NCBI GenBank assembly: GCA_017427385.1
Contig: JAFRSW010000021.1
Location: 91,650 to 155,649 of the forward strand
Direction of reading: 5' to 3'
DNA: 64,000 bases
Source: Bacteroidales bacterium
GTDB lineage: Bacteria > Bacteroidota > Bacteroidia > Bacteroidales > UBA932
A program made the position numbers and the translations under genes. The notes under the pieces were generated by a model. It was not told where the DNA came from. It searched no databases and was given only the letters and a program-made list of their open reading frames with translations. Shown here piece by piece: positions 46,309 to 55,317 of the stretch (within the stretch, counting starts at the first letter, position 1; every line of letters begins with the position of its first letter).

Positions 46309-48438
46309 ATGAAAAAGTATCTAGTTATCATGGCGGCCGTTGCCGCAGCGCTTCTTGCAGTAAGTTGCAATAAAGAGCAGAACACACCCGACGGACCTCA
46401 GCAACCCGTTGCCGGGGAACAGATTACCATCACTGCATCCATCCCTGCGGACCTTTCGAAGGTAGGCCTTGCCTACACCGGCAGCGCCCTTCATCCCACC
46501 TGGGCTGCGGGAGACAAGATCCGCATAGCGGACCACAGCAACGCATCCAACTACCAGGACTTCACGCTCGCCGGCGGTGAGGGAACCCAGAACGGAACCT
46601 TCACCGGCACTGCCGTGAGCGCATCCAGTTTCGATATCTCCATCGTGAACGCCACCAGCTGGCCCGCGAACGTGCTTGCGCAGACTCAGGCCGAGGATGA
46701 AAGCACTGCCCATCTGGGATACACCGTGACCCTCACTGGCGTGAACACCTACGAGGACATCGCCTTCACATCCGCATGGGCGAGTTCCAAGGGCGGCACC
46801 ATCGCCCAGTCCGGAGCCCTCCACCTGCAGGTGACGCTCCCAGACGGCGTAGCCGCGAAAGTGAATAACGTGACTATGGTCGCCGACAAGAACATTTTCG
46901 GCGCAACCGGCACCATGAGCATCGCCATCACCACCCCTGGAGACAACGGCGCTGCCAATACCTTAGACGTGTACGCGAGTATTCCTCCTACCGGAGTGAC
47001 CATCCCTTCCGGCACGGGCCTGCTGTTCAAGTTCGGCACCACGGATGTCGACCACAGCGTTTATACCCGCTACTACCTGACTTCCAGCGCCCTGAACCTC
47101 GCCGGCGGCCAGCTTAACCTCATTACCCTCACCGGCACCAATACCGACAAGTACGCCGGCAAGGACGACGACGGCACCGCCGCCCATCCTTACCTGATTG
47201 CGGATAAGTATCAGATGCTGGCGATGGCGGGTCTGCTTGTTTCAGAGGAGACCAAATACTTTAAGTTGATAGATAATATTGATATGGCTGGCGAGACATG
47301 GACGCCACTAAATAATGAAACTCCATATGATAAGGCTGTTAATCTGAATGGCAATGGTAAGACAATAAGCCATCTTGGAATGCCTTTGTTCTATACATTT
47401 AATGGGGATGCGGCCAATCTTACCATTGACGCGGCCGAGATCTCCCAGTCAAAAGGTAATTATGGTATTTTTGGAAGACAAGCAACGGTTGCGGATGGCT
47501 CGGTAACCAACGTTACTGTAAAGAATAGCAGTCTTGCATCAAGTAATTCTATTGTCGGTGCCCTGTTCGGAACGGTGTCCAAGAATATCGTTATGACGGG
47601 TTGCGTTGCTGATAACGTTACATTAAGTAGCACGCAGCAAGCTGGCGGATTGGTTGGTTTGATGCAGTCCGGCTCGATTGACAATTGCTCCGCTTCTGGT
47701 TCTGTAACGGCAACAACATATTATGCAGGAGGCTTGGTTGGTTTGATTAATGGCACTATTGATGGGGATATCGTAATCAGAAACAGCCATTCTTCAGCAA
47801 CAGTTACACAGTCCTCTGGTAATAACTCTCGTGTTGGTGGACTAATCGGTCAGATAGAACATAATGTTACAGTTGAGAAGTGTTATGCAACCGGGGCTGT
47901 TACTGGGACTGGGCATTATGGTGGCGGTCTGATTGGCGTTATCAATGCAGATGGCATAACCGTGAGTATCAGTAAGAGTTATGCAACTGGAAGTGTCACA
48001 ATGCCCACTTCCGGCAACTTTAGTCATGCTGGAGCTCTTGTTGGCACTGTGACGGCCGGTACTGTTAACATATCCAATTGTTATGCAACGGGCGCAGTAA
48101 CCGTCCGTAGATACAGTAGTGGTTTTGTCGGTACAATCAGCGGTGCGTCCGGTATACTGTCTATTTCGAATAGTTATACTACTTCCGATATTACAGGTAT
48201 TGGTCTCTCTACACTTTGCGGTCTGGTGCTTGGCAACAATAGTGGTGGTACGGTATCCTCTTGCACCGGTTTCATCGCATGGAACACGTCCGACAGGTTA
48301 TTCTGCTATCCTTCGGAAGCAGTATCAACCACCGGCAACTACTACGGCACTGAAGGTACCGTTACGTCTCAAGCTATTTCCCTTGGCTGGAGCAGCACAA
48401 TCTGGGACTTCTCAGGATCGTTGCCTACACTTAAGTAA
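46309..48438 (+). CDS. GLUG-repeat surface lipoprotein 2 (fimbrillin-like N-terminus)
   Basis: A 709-residue lipoprotein (VSC, MKKYLVIMA...). The N-terminal 270 residues have a fimbrillin-like pattern (ITITASIPADLSKVG, HPTWAAGDKIRIAD), followed by AAHPYLIADKYQML and IDMAGETWTPLN, then GLUG beta-helix repeats (AGGLVGLIN, CYATGAVTG, KSYATGSVTMPTS). Bases about 47220-48330 are AT-rich against the N-terminal part. The in-frame ATG at 46297 is rejected because the next ATG gives a proper signal peptide. Likely a surface glycan-binding protein. Confidence 0.7.
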   Translation: MKKYLVIMAAVAAALLAVSCNKEQNTPDGPQQPVAGEQITITASIPADLSKVGLAYTGSALHPTWAAGDKIRIADHSNASNYQDFTLAGGEGTQNGTFTGTAVSASSFDISIVNATSWPANVLAQTQAEDESTAHLGYTVTLTGVNTYEDIAFTSAWASSKGGTIAQSGALHLQVTLPDGVAAKVNNVTMVADKNIFGATGTMSIAITTPGDNGAANTLDVYASIPPTGVTIPSGTGLLFKFGTTDVDHSVYTRYYLTSSALNLAGGQLNLITLTGTNTDKYAGKDDDGTAAHPYLIADKYQMLAMAGLLVSEETKYFKLIDNIDMAGETWTPLNNETPYDKAVNLNGNGKTISHLGMPLFYTFNGDAANLTIDAAEISQSKGNYGIFGRQATVADGSVTNVTVKNSSLASSNSIVGALFGTVSKNIVMTGCVADNVTLSSTQQAGGLVGLMQSGSIDNCSASGSVTATTYYAGGLVGLINGTIDGDIVIRNSHSSATVTQSSGNNSRVGGLIGQIEHNVTVEKCYATGAVTGTGHYGGGLIGVINADGITVSISKSYATGSVTMPTSGNFSHAGALVGTVTAGTVNISNCYATGAVTVRRYSSGFVGTISGASGILSISNSYTTSDITGIGLSTLCGLVLGNNSGGTVSSCTGFIAWNTSDRLFCYPSEAVSTTGNYYGTEGTVTSQAISLGWSSTIWDFSGSLPTLK

Positions 48439-48456
48439 AACTGATAGAATAATCAT

Positions 48457-48618
48457 ATGAAAATCAGCAACTTAAACAAAATGGGGGGGGGTGAATACCT
48501 CTCCCCCATAACCGAAATCATCGAGCTGCAGGGCGGTCCCTGCATGCAGGATGCCAGCCCGAACGGGGCGCTGCAGAATCTCACCACCAACGATCTGCTC
48601 GACGAGCTGGGCGATTAA
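48457..48618 (+). CDS. Very small protein 2 with YLSPxxExIEL motif and G9 tract
   Basis: A 53-residue protein (KISNLNKMGGGEYLSP...) with a tract of nine G residues (48483-48491) in the codons just before EYLSP. A one-base slip would put the following ORF out of frame, so the tract could switch it. It is 18 nt after the previous lipoprotein gene and 16 nt before the next, whose RBS (AGGAGG at 48623-48628) is strong. The peptide shares the YLSP-x-x-E-x-I-E-L motif with the one at 46138. Confidence 0.6.
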   Translation: MKISNLNKMGGGEYLSPITEIIELQGGPCMQDASPNGALQNLTTNDLLDELGD

Positions 48619-48634
48619 AATAGGAGGCAGGATT

Positions 48635-51100
48635 ATGAAAAAGTATCTCTACATAGCTATCGCCTCTTTGCTCGCCCTGGCATCATGCGACAAAGAGGCC
48701 TGCGTGCAGGAAGAAGTGCCCGGGAATGGACCCGACGGAGAACAGCTGGTGACCATTACCGCTTCGATCCCTGAGGACGGTCTCAATACCAAGGTCTCCC
48801 TTACGGAAGCCGACAACGGGGAGGGCAAAATGCGCCTTATCAAGCTTTCCTGGGAAGAAGGTGATGTGATTGCCGTCAACGGCGAGACTTTCACCGTCAA
48901 GCCCGGAAGCATCTCGGGAGATGGCCTGACGGCCACTTTCCAGGGGAAAGACCCCGGTGCAGGCCCGTACACCATCACCTATACGAACGTCCCCGGCGAC
49001 CTGAACAATCAGGTTCAGCCCGCTGACGGCGATCCCTCCGAAGTCGGCTACAGCGTATCCCTTACCGGGGCCGACGCATACGAAGGAGCCACTTTCTCCT
49101 CCGCCTGGGCAGGATCGCACGGAGCCACGTTCGCACAGTCATCCGTGCTGCAGTTGCGCGCCCTTCTGCCCGCAGCCGTCGCCGCTGACGTGAAAAAGGT
49201 CATCTTCAAATCCACCGCGGACATCTTCAACGGCAGCAACACCCTCACGGTGACGCTGACCACCAAGGGAACCGCCGGCACGGATAAGAAGCTGGATGTC
49301 TATGCCATGCTCCCCGCCGGCAATATTACTCTCGCCGCCGACATGGACCTGCTCGTCCAGTTCGAGATGGACGGTGGCAATGCGTACGACAAGTACACCG
49401 CCTTCAGGCACTTCGCTTCCGGCACCGAATTCGTCCAGTCCGGCTGCACGAAATACCTTGGCCTCGACTGCTCGAATATTGAGAGTTTCGCCAACGCCAG
49501 CACCGCCAGTATCGGTGAATCATCGTCCAACCCCTATCTGGTCGGGGATCAGCATCAGTTTGAGGCCGTTGCCGCCCTGATGGCAAGCGGCACTACGTAT
49601 ATCAAGCTGGTGGACGATATTGACATGACCGGTGTCACCACATCCCTCAACTCCGCTGATCCATACGACAAGGCGGTGAATTTTGACGGCCAATCCAAAA
49701 CGCTGAGCAACACCACCGCTCCGCTCTTTTACGACATCAATGGCACCGTGAAAGATTTCACGATCTATAATGCCAATATTTCCGACGCCGAAACCGTCGG
49801 TATCCTTGCCCGCACATGCAACATTGCTGCCAGCTCCGTAAGCGGAATCACAGTTTCGGGGAGTACGCTTACATCAACGGCTACGGCCTCCCGCAAGTCT
49901 GTTGGCGGCCTGGTGGGACAGGTTACTACTCTTTCCACTTTCGACGACTGCCACATAATTGATTCCGAAATAACAAGTCCGGATGCTGGCGATTATACTT
50001 ATACTGGAGGTGTTTTTGGCTCTATCATTGCTTCAACTGCGTCAAATACTGGGTACTATAAAAACTTTACGGTTGAATCATCGACAATATCTTCCCATTC
50101 ATATGTAGGTGGAGTAGTAGGATATTTCGACCGTGGCCATACACAAAACAATAAAGTCGGTTTCGATAAGGATGACAACGCAAAGAAGTGCACTATTACC
50201 GGTGCCGACACGTACGTGGGCGGTGTTGCCGGTTATCATCGAAGAGGATATGTCAATAATAATACGACATTTTGTGATGTAAGCGGAGGGAATAGTGTGG
50301 GAGGTTTGACCGGATATATGCGAGCCGGAGAAACGGAAGGTAATTCAACTTCAGGAGAGATTACTCTCTCAACGCATTATGCCGGCGGACTAGTTGGTAC
50401 CATGGCGGGTGGAACAGTTACTGACAATTATTCATCATGTTCGATAACCGGAAGCGGGGATACGTATGTCTATGAAGGTGGGCTTATCGGGAATGTGACA
50501 GAAGGGACCATTAAAAAGAGCTATGCAACAGGAAGTATTTCCAGCGACAAAGCCGCTTTGGGAGGGCTTATTGGTGAAATAGATGGAACTGTAAGTGTGC
50601 TTTCATGTTTTGCTTCCGGCAATATCGCCGTCGGGAACACCAAGTATACTTTTAGAGGCGGGCTTATTGGAAATATTAAATCAGGAACAGTATCAATTTC
50701 CAATTGCTATGCAACAGGTAAAGTGGAAGCGTATAGATGGAGTAGCGGATTGATAGGTTCGGCTGCGTCCGAGGCACTCACAGTTGCGAATTGCTATACA
50801 TCATCCGTTTTGGATATCAGTCATAAAACGCAGTATGGCGTGTTTATTGGTAACGCGAATACTAAATCCATTACCTATTCCGGAATAATTGCATGGAATA
50901 CTTCGAGCAAAACAAATTTCATTTATAATACTACGGTTACTTCAGCTCCTGACGGAAATTACTTCGGCACTGAGGGTACCATTAACTCCCAGGCTACTAC
51001 CCTTGGTTGGGGTAGCGTAGTTGACGAGAGTTCGAACCCCGTCTGGGACCTCACTTGGGGCGACAACCGTCCTCACCTTGCGTGGGAGCCTAAGCCGTAG
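48635..51100 (+). CDS. GLUG-repeat surface lipoprotein 3
   Basis: An 821-residue lipoprotein (LASC, Cys18) with an N-terminal fimbrillin-like domain (VTITASIPEDGLNTKVSL, LSWEEGDVIAVNG), a PYLVGDQHQFEAVAAL module and a long GLUG beta-helix (VGGLVGQV, AGGLVGTMAGG, YEGGLIGNVTEG). The end, FGTEGTINSQATTLGWG, matches the other GLUG proteins. The start with RBS AGGAGG is chosen over in-frame upstream codons. The AT-rich part is about 49960-50990. It is the last gene of the first transcription unit. Confidence 0.7.
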   Translation: MKKYLYIAIASLLALASCDKEACVQEEVPGNGPDGEQLVTITASIPEDGLNTKVSLTEADNGEGKMRLIKLSWEEGDVIAVNGETFTVKPGSISGDGLTATFQGKDPGAGPYTITYTNVPGDLNNQVQPADGDPSEVGYSVSLTGADAYEGATFSSAWAGSHGATFAQSSVLQLRALLPAAVAADVKKVIFKSTADIFNGSNTLTVTLTTKGTAGTDKKLDVYAMLPAGNITLAADMDLLVQFEMDGGNAYDKYTAFRHFASGTEFVQSGCTKYLGLDCSNIESFANASTASIGESSSNPYLVGDQHQFEAVAALMASGTTYIKLVDDIDMTGVTTSLNSADPYDKAVNFDGQSKTLSNTTAPLFYDINGTVKDFTIYNANISDAETVGILARTCNIAASSVSGITVSGSTLTSTATASRKSVGGLVGQVTTLSTFDDCHIIDSEITSPDAGDYTYTGGVFGSIIASTASNTGYYKNFTVESSTISSHSYVGGVVGYFDRGHTQNNKVGFDKDDNAKKCTITGADTYVGGVAGYHRRGYVNNNTTFCDVSGGNSVGGLTGYMRAGETEGNSTSGEITLSTHYAGGLVGTMAGGTVTDNYSSCSITGSGDTYVYEGGLIGNVTEGTIKKSYATGSISSDKAALGGLIGEIDGTVSVLSCFASGNIAVGNTKYTFRGGLIGNIKSGTVSISNCYATGKVEAYRWSSGLIGSAASEALTVANCYTSSVLDISHKTQYGVFIGNANTKSITYSGIIAWNTSSKTNFIYNTTVTSAPDGNYFGTEGTINSQATTLGWGSVVDESSNPVWDLTWGDNRPHLAWEPKP

Positions 51101-51146
51101 TCGCTATAGCGTTCCCAACAAGTCTCTGACTAGCTGGGACTTATGC

Positions 51147-51182
51147 AATCAGGGGTGCTCGATTTCAAGCACCCCTGATTTT
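51147..51182 (+). terminator. Terminator of the first PUL transcription unit
   Basis: A 13-bp perfect hairpin (AATCAGGGGTGCT and its complement, 8-nt loop) followed by a T run, 46 nt after the lipoprotein stop and just before the 3' end of the convergent nuclease gene. Confidence 0.85.
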
Positions 51183-51222
51183 GTAATCGTCTTTGATTCA
51201 ATGCTTTCCCGGGAACGGCCCT

Positions 51223-52116
51223 TTACTTCAACCCCTCAATCTCTTCCTTGCTCAGGCCGGTGATTTCTGCAATCTCGGCGATACTCAATCCCTTGGCCAG
51301 CAATTTTGCCGCCACTTCCTTATGGACTTCAGCTCGTCCCTCAGCCCGTCCTTCGGCCCGTCCCTCAGCTAAACCCTGAGATTTGATTTTCTCGAGTTCA
51401 AAAACCAATGCATTGTGATTGTCGCGCATGTTCTTCAGGCGCTCGTCGTACCAGCTAGCCATTTCTTTTGTCAAGCCCGCGTATTCCGCAGCCTCCAGCA
51501 ACTCCTCGAAATAGTCGTCTCCATGCGTGTCGGGCTTGTCCACAAATGTAGGAAGATTCTTCATATAATACAAGAACCTCTCCTGAAATGATTTGCATTC
51601 CGCTTCTTCCTTGTCGAAAGGCCCGACTTCCATGAAATAGTACTTGACGCTGTCCGTCAGAAGTCCGTTGGTCTCATCGTTGCGAAGGGAGTAGCGGTGC
51701 AGCCATCCTTTCTCTTTCTTGGAATCGGTCGGCAGGGCGAAATTGAGCAGCCCCAGGAAGTATACGGGCTTGAGGTGATAGTCCCAGTCTCCTTTCGGCG
51801 CCTGTGCTTTAATCGGAAAGGTGCTGTAAAACAGCGCACGGTCTGCAAAATACTTCTGCTCCTTCACCTGAACCTCAACGATGAAGTCTCCGATGCCGTC
51901 CGAATGGCATTGCAGGTCGAAACAAGCGTTCCGGTCTTTGGCGATGTCCCCTACATGTTCAACATTGGTGAAAGACAGCTCGCTGATTTCAAGGTCAAAT
52001 ACATGCTCGAGCAGTTCCTTGATAAGGCGTTTGTGCTTCTCCTGTCCGAAGATCAGTTTAAAGCCTACATCGATCATCGGGTCGATGTAGCGTGTGGTTT
52101 TGATAATTGTGTCCAT
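51223..52116 (-). CDS. Rpn-type PD-(D/E)XK nuclease family protein
   Basis: A 297-residue member of the Rpn/PD-(D/E)XK nuclease family. The N-terminal pattern is YIDPMIDVGFKLIFGQEKHKRLIKELL, the nuclease core has FIVEVQVKEQKYFADRALFY with the acidic E-x-Q strand, and the C-terminus has AEGRAEGRAEGRAE made by tandem 12-nt repeats. These proteins promote recombination in E. coli and are often annotated as transposases, although they carry no IS ends. No inverted repeats flank this one. It is inserted on the opposite strand between two halves of the locus. Confidence 0.85.
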   Translation of the reverse strand: MDTIIKTTRYIDPMIDVGFKLIFGQEKHKRLIKELLEHVFDLEISELSFTNVEHVGDIAKDRNACFDLQCHSDGIGDFIVEVQVKEQKYFADRALFYSTFPIKAQAPKGDWDYHLKPVYFLGLLNFALPTDSKKEKGWLHRYSLRNDETNGLLTDSVKYYFMEVGPFDKEEAECKSFQERFLYYMKNLPTFVDKPDTHGDDYFEELLEAAEYAGLTKEMASWYDERLKNMRDNHNALVFELEKIKSQGLAEGRAEGRAEGRAEVHKEVAAKLLAKGLSIAEIAEITGLSKEEIEGLK

Positions 52117-52210
52117 AATTCTAAAGTTTTATGAACTGCAATAATATACTCAAAACCCCGAGACTCCAAAAATTTTCGCCAAACTTAAATAATTAATAAT
52201 TTAACGACAC

Positions 52211-52228
52211 CATAAGAAAAATCTTATG
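52211..52228. promoter_or_regulatory. Hairpin in the intergenic region before the MFS gene
   Basis: CATAAGA-AAAA-TCTTATG, a 7-bp palindrome in an AT-rich, 255-nt divergent spacer (52117-52371). Two similar AACTTAAA-x-TATTA stretches lie on each side. It may be an operator or a weak terminator; no proof. The spacer holds no other gene. Confidence 0.3.
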
Positions 52229-52338
52229 ATTCGCCTAAACTTAAACTATTATACGTTTCCGCCCCGTATTTGTACAATTCCAAAAATTTCCAAACAGCAT
52301 ATATCCCAAAAATATTGTGCGTTTGACCGGTGAATGCT

Positions 52339-52346
52339 TACATTTG
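52339..52346 (+). promoter_or_regulatory. Bacteroidetes -7 box for the MFS-murQ operon
   Basis: TACATTTG (TAnnTTTG) with ATTG at 52314-52317 as -33 candidate (21-nt gap). It leaves a leader of about 20 nt before ATG 52372. Confidence 0.6.
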
Positions 52347-52371
52347 TAATGACACATATTTACGAAGTAAA

Positions 52372-53634
52372 ATGAAAGTAAATACCGACAAACCCTTCTA
52401 CAAATGGGAAGTGGTCCTGTTGCTCTGGCTTGCCTTTTTCCTTAATCAGGCGGACAGGCAGGCGTTCAACATCGTGCTTCCCCAGATTCAGGAGCATCTG
52501 GGAGCATCGGACAGCATCATGGGCCTCATCTCCACGCTGTTCAATGTGTTTTATGCCATTACGGTTCCTTTCGCAGGGTACTATGCCGACCGCCTGAGCC
52601 GCAGCCGCCAGATCTGGATAAGCGTGCTGATTTTCAGCACCGCCACTTTCCTGACCGGTTTCTCCGGGGGAATTTTCGCGTTCATCCTTTTCCGCTGCTT
52701 CGGCATGGGGCTCGGCCAGGGGATGTTCGGGCCCACCTACACGGGCATCATTGCCGGTTACCACGATGGTAAAACCCGCGCCAGGGCTATGTCCATCCAT
52801 CAGACTTCGTACTATCTGGGCGTTATCACCTGCGGATTTCTTGCCGGATGGCTTGCCGAGAAACTGGGCTGGCAGTACGCCTTCTTCGTTTTCGGCGGCC
52901 TCGGCATAGCCTTTACTGCCGTGATCGCGCTGCGCCTCAAGGATAAACCTGCAGCATCCGGAGAAGAATCTCCCAAGGCCGATAAAGCTGCTGCACCGTC
53001 GCTTCCGGCCGCAATCGGGGCTATCTTCAAGGTGCCTACCGCCGTTTGCATGGTGGTAGCATACTGCGGCCTCATTTTCGGCCTTAACGGATACCTGACC
53101 TGGATGCCCAAATACCTTAAGGAAACATTCGACCTCAGCCTTGCTTCCGCCGGTTTCCATTCCATGTTCTGGACCCATGCCGCCGCGTTTGTCGGCGTCC
53201 TGGTTGCGGGTGCCCTGTCCGACAGGATGGCGGCCGTAAAGGGCGGGGGGAGGAACCGTCTGCTGCTTCAGGCGGCCGGGCTCCTTCTGGCGTCGCCCTG
53301 CATCGTGCTGATGGGAGTTTCCGGAAAGTTCGGGATCGTGTGTGCGGCGCTTGCCGGTTTCGGCTTCTTCCGTGCCTTCTTCGATGCCGGGACCTATGCA
53401 GTACTCTACGATGTAATTGAACCCAAATACTACTCCCTTTCGTCCGCAATCCTCATTTTGTTCGGATTCGGAATCGGCTCGCTCGCACCCTGGATCCTCG
53501 GCATGATCGGAGACCGCTTCGGACTCTCCGGAGGAATTGCCTCCCTTGCCGCGGTGTGGGTTGTTGCCAGCATTGCCTTAGTGATCGCCAGAACCGCATT
53601 TTTCGACAAGGATGCGGCCAAAATCAAGTCATAA
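52372..53634 (+). CDS. MFS sugar transporter, probable amino-sugar importer
   Basis: A 420-residue major facilitator with 12 hydrophobic helices. The loop 2-3 motif is AGYYADRLSRSRQIW, close to the G-x-x-x-D-R-x-x-R signature. ATG 52372 is preferred to the upstream in-frame ATG 52330, which lies before the promoter. It is the first gene of a coupled operon with murQ (2 nt later) and an amino-sugar kinase, so it probably brings MurNAc, GlcNAc or related sugars across the inner membrane. In Tannerella a transporter-kinase-MurQ cluster has that role with another transporter type. Confidence 0.75.
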   Translation: MKVNTDKPFYKWEVVLLLWLAFFLNQADRQAFNIVLPQIQEHLGASDSIMGLISTLFNVFYAITVPFAGYYADRLSRSRQIWISVLIFSTATFLTGFSGGIFAFILFRCFGMGLGQGMFGPTYTGIIAGYHDGKTRARAMSIHQTSYYLGVITCGFLAGWLAEKLGWQYAFFVFGGLGIAFTAVIALRLKDKPAASGEESPKADKAAAPSLPAAIGAIFKVPTAVCMVVAYCGLIFGLNGYLTWMPKYLKETFDLSLASAGFHSMFWTHAAAFVGVLVAGALSDRMAAVKGGGRNRLLLQAAGLLLASPCIVLMGVSGKFGIVCAALAGFGFFRAFFDAGTYAVLYDVIEPKYYSLSSAILILFGFGIGSLAPWILGMIGDRFGLSGGIASLAAVWVVASIALVIARTAFFDKDAAKIKS

Positions 53635-53636
53635 CC

Positions 53637-54446
53637 ATGAAACAGACAGAACAGGACTCCTTGTATTCCAATCTGGACTTCATGTCCACGGAGGAATTGT
53701 TGAACGGAATTAATACCGAGGACCAGAAAGTCCCGTTGGCAGTGCGTGGATGCATCCCCCGGATTTCCCGCTTTGTGGACGGGGCGGTAGAGAGGATGAA
53801 GCGCGGCGGCCGCGTCTTTTATATCGGTGCCGGCACCAGCGGAAGGCTCGGCATTACAGATGCTTCCGAAATACTTCCCACCTACGGGCTCGACGGCGCC
53901 TTCATCGGCATCATCGCCGGAGGTGACGGAGCGATACGCCGCAGCGTGGAAGGGGCGGAGGACGATCCCGACCAGGGATGGAACGATGTGTTGGCCTATA
54001 ACCCTACGCCGGAAGATTCTATAGTAGGAATATCCGCATCCGGAGGCGCCCCATACGTTGTGGGGGCGCTGACTAAGGCCCGGGAACTGGGCATGCTTAC
54101 CGCATGCATTACCTGCAACGACTCTTCTGCGGCTGCCGATGTGGCAGAGGTGCCCATTGTCGCGGTCGTCGGACCGGAGTTCGTTACGGGCAGCACCCGG
54201 ATGAAGTCCGGAACGGCTACAAAACTGATTCTCAACATGATATCCACCTCCGTGATGATACGCCTGGGCAGGGTGAAGGGGAACCACATGGTGGATATGC
54301 AGCTGACCAACAAGAAGCTTGTGGACCGCGGAACCAGGATGATAATGGCCGAAACGGGAATAAGCGATTACGACAAAGCGCGCGAACTCCTGCTGGAGCA
54401 TGGCAGCGTGCGTGCGGTGATAAAATTCTTATCTGAAAAACACTGA
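53637..54446 (+). CDS. murQ: N-acetylmuramic acid 6-phosphate etherase
   Basis: A 269-residue SIS-fold enzyme that cleaves the lactyl ether of MurNAc 6-phosphate to GlcNAc 6-phosphate and D-lactate. The phosphosugar site GAGTSGRLG (64-72) and DASEILPTY contain the catalytic Glu78 matching E. coli Glu83. EGAEDDP matches the region of Glu114. The C-terminal STRMKSGTATKLILNMIST is also typical. ATG 53637 is chosen over an extension into the upstream gene. It follows the transporter after 2 nt. Confidence 0.93.
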   Translation: MKQTEQDSLYSNLDFMSTEELLNGINTEDQKVPLAVRGCIPRISRFVDGAVERMKRGGRVFYIGAGTSGRLGITDASEILPTYGLDGAFIGIIAGGDGAIRRSVEGAEDDPDQGWNDVLAYNPTPEDSIVGISASGGAPYVVGALTKARELGMLTACITCNDSSAAADVAEVPIVAVVGPEFVTGSTRMKSGTATKLILNMISTSVMIRLGRVKGNHMVDMQLTNKKLVDRGTRMIMAETGISDYDKARELLLEHGSVRAVIKFLSEKH

Positions 54447-54450
54447 AACT

Positions 54451-55317
54451 ATGGCGGGAAATTTTATTCTGGTCGAAAGCGGTGCCACTAAAAGCGACTG
54501 GTGTCTTGTGAATAAAGATGGTGCGGTATACCGCCGGCTGGTGCGCCCGGGCATGAATGTATCCACCATGTCGATGCAGGAAATCACCCGGATTATTTCG
54601 GAAACTTTCAGTACCGAAAGCTTGTCGGACCGGGGTTTCAAGGGCTTCTACATGTATACCGCCGGTGTGATTACCCCCGAAATCCGTTCCCGGATAGACT
54701 CCCTGATCCGGGAAATCTCCGATATACCGGATGTGGATATCCAGAACGATCTGATGGGCGCCGCACGCTCAGTCTGCGGTCATGGAAGCGGCATTGCCGC
54801 CATTCTGGGGACCGGATCCAATGTCTGTTTTTATGACGGTCAGTTCACTCTCTGCAAAGTTCGCTCCGGCGGATTCATCCTCGGTGACGAAGGCAGCGCC
54901 GCAACCCTTGGCAAACTCTTCTTGTCCGATTATCTGAAAGGGCTCGTGCCTGCCCCTGTCTGCGCCGATTTCGAGAAGGAATTCGATGCAAGTTACTCCG
55001 CGATAGTGGAAGGTGTTTACCGCTCCCATTCACCCTCCGGATATTTGGGAAGCATCGCCCCCTTTATCACCCGCCACAGGGATGATCCTTACATTGCAAA
55101 ACTCATTGCAGATAATTTCCGTTCATTCGCGAAGCGACTGCTATCCCATTACGACTGCGCCGGGTATCCGGTCGGAATCGTGGGTGGTTTTGGTTGGGCG
55201 TGCAGGGAAATGCTGCTTCCTATCCTCGAAGAGGAAGGAATACATGTGGGGAAGATAATCAAAGCCCCGGCCGACGGCCTTGTTCAGTACCATTTGGAAG
55301 AAAGGGGGGAGAAATGA
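54451..55317 (+). CDS. BadF/BadG-type amino-sugar kinase (MurK/NagK-like)
   Basis: A 288-residue ASKHA-fold kinase with phosphate loops VESGATKSDWCLV and ILGTGSNVCFYDG, and a late GGFGWAC loop. This class includes GlcNAc kinases and MurNAc/GlcNAc kinases such as MurK of Clostridium and Tannerella. Next to murQ the best reading is a MurNAc 6-kinase that makes the MurQ substrate. It starts 4 nt after murQ and overlaps the phosphatase gene by 4 nt (ATGA). Confidence 0.85.
   Translation: MAGNFILVESGATKSDWCLVNKDGAVYRRLVRPGMNVSTMSMQEITRIISETFSTESLSDRGFKGFYMYTAGVITPEIRSRIDSLIREISDIPDVDIQNDLMGAARSVCGHGSGIAAILGTGSNVCFYDGQFTLCKVRSGGFILGDEGSAATLGKLFLSDYLKGLVPAPVCADFEKEFDASYSAIVEGVYRSHSPSGYLGSIAPFITRHRDDPYIAKLIADNFRSFAKRLLSHYDCAGYPVGIVGGFGWACREMLLPILEEEGIHVGKIIKAPADGLVQYHLEERGEK

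Noticed and set aside
51223-52116. Insertion sequence (the family is often labelled 'transposase')
   Set aside because: No terminal inverted repeats or target duplications were found, and the protein is of the PD-(D/E)XK/Rpn type.
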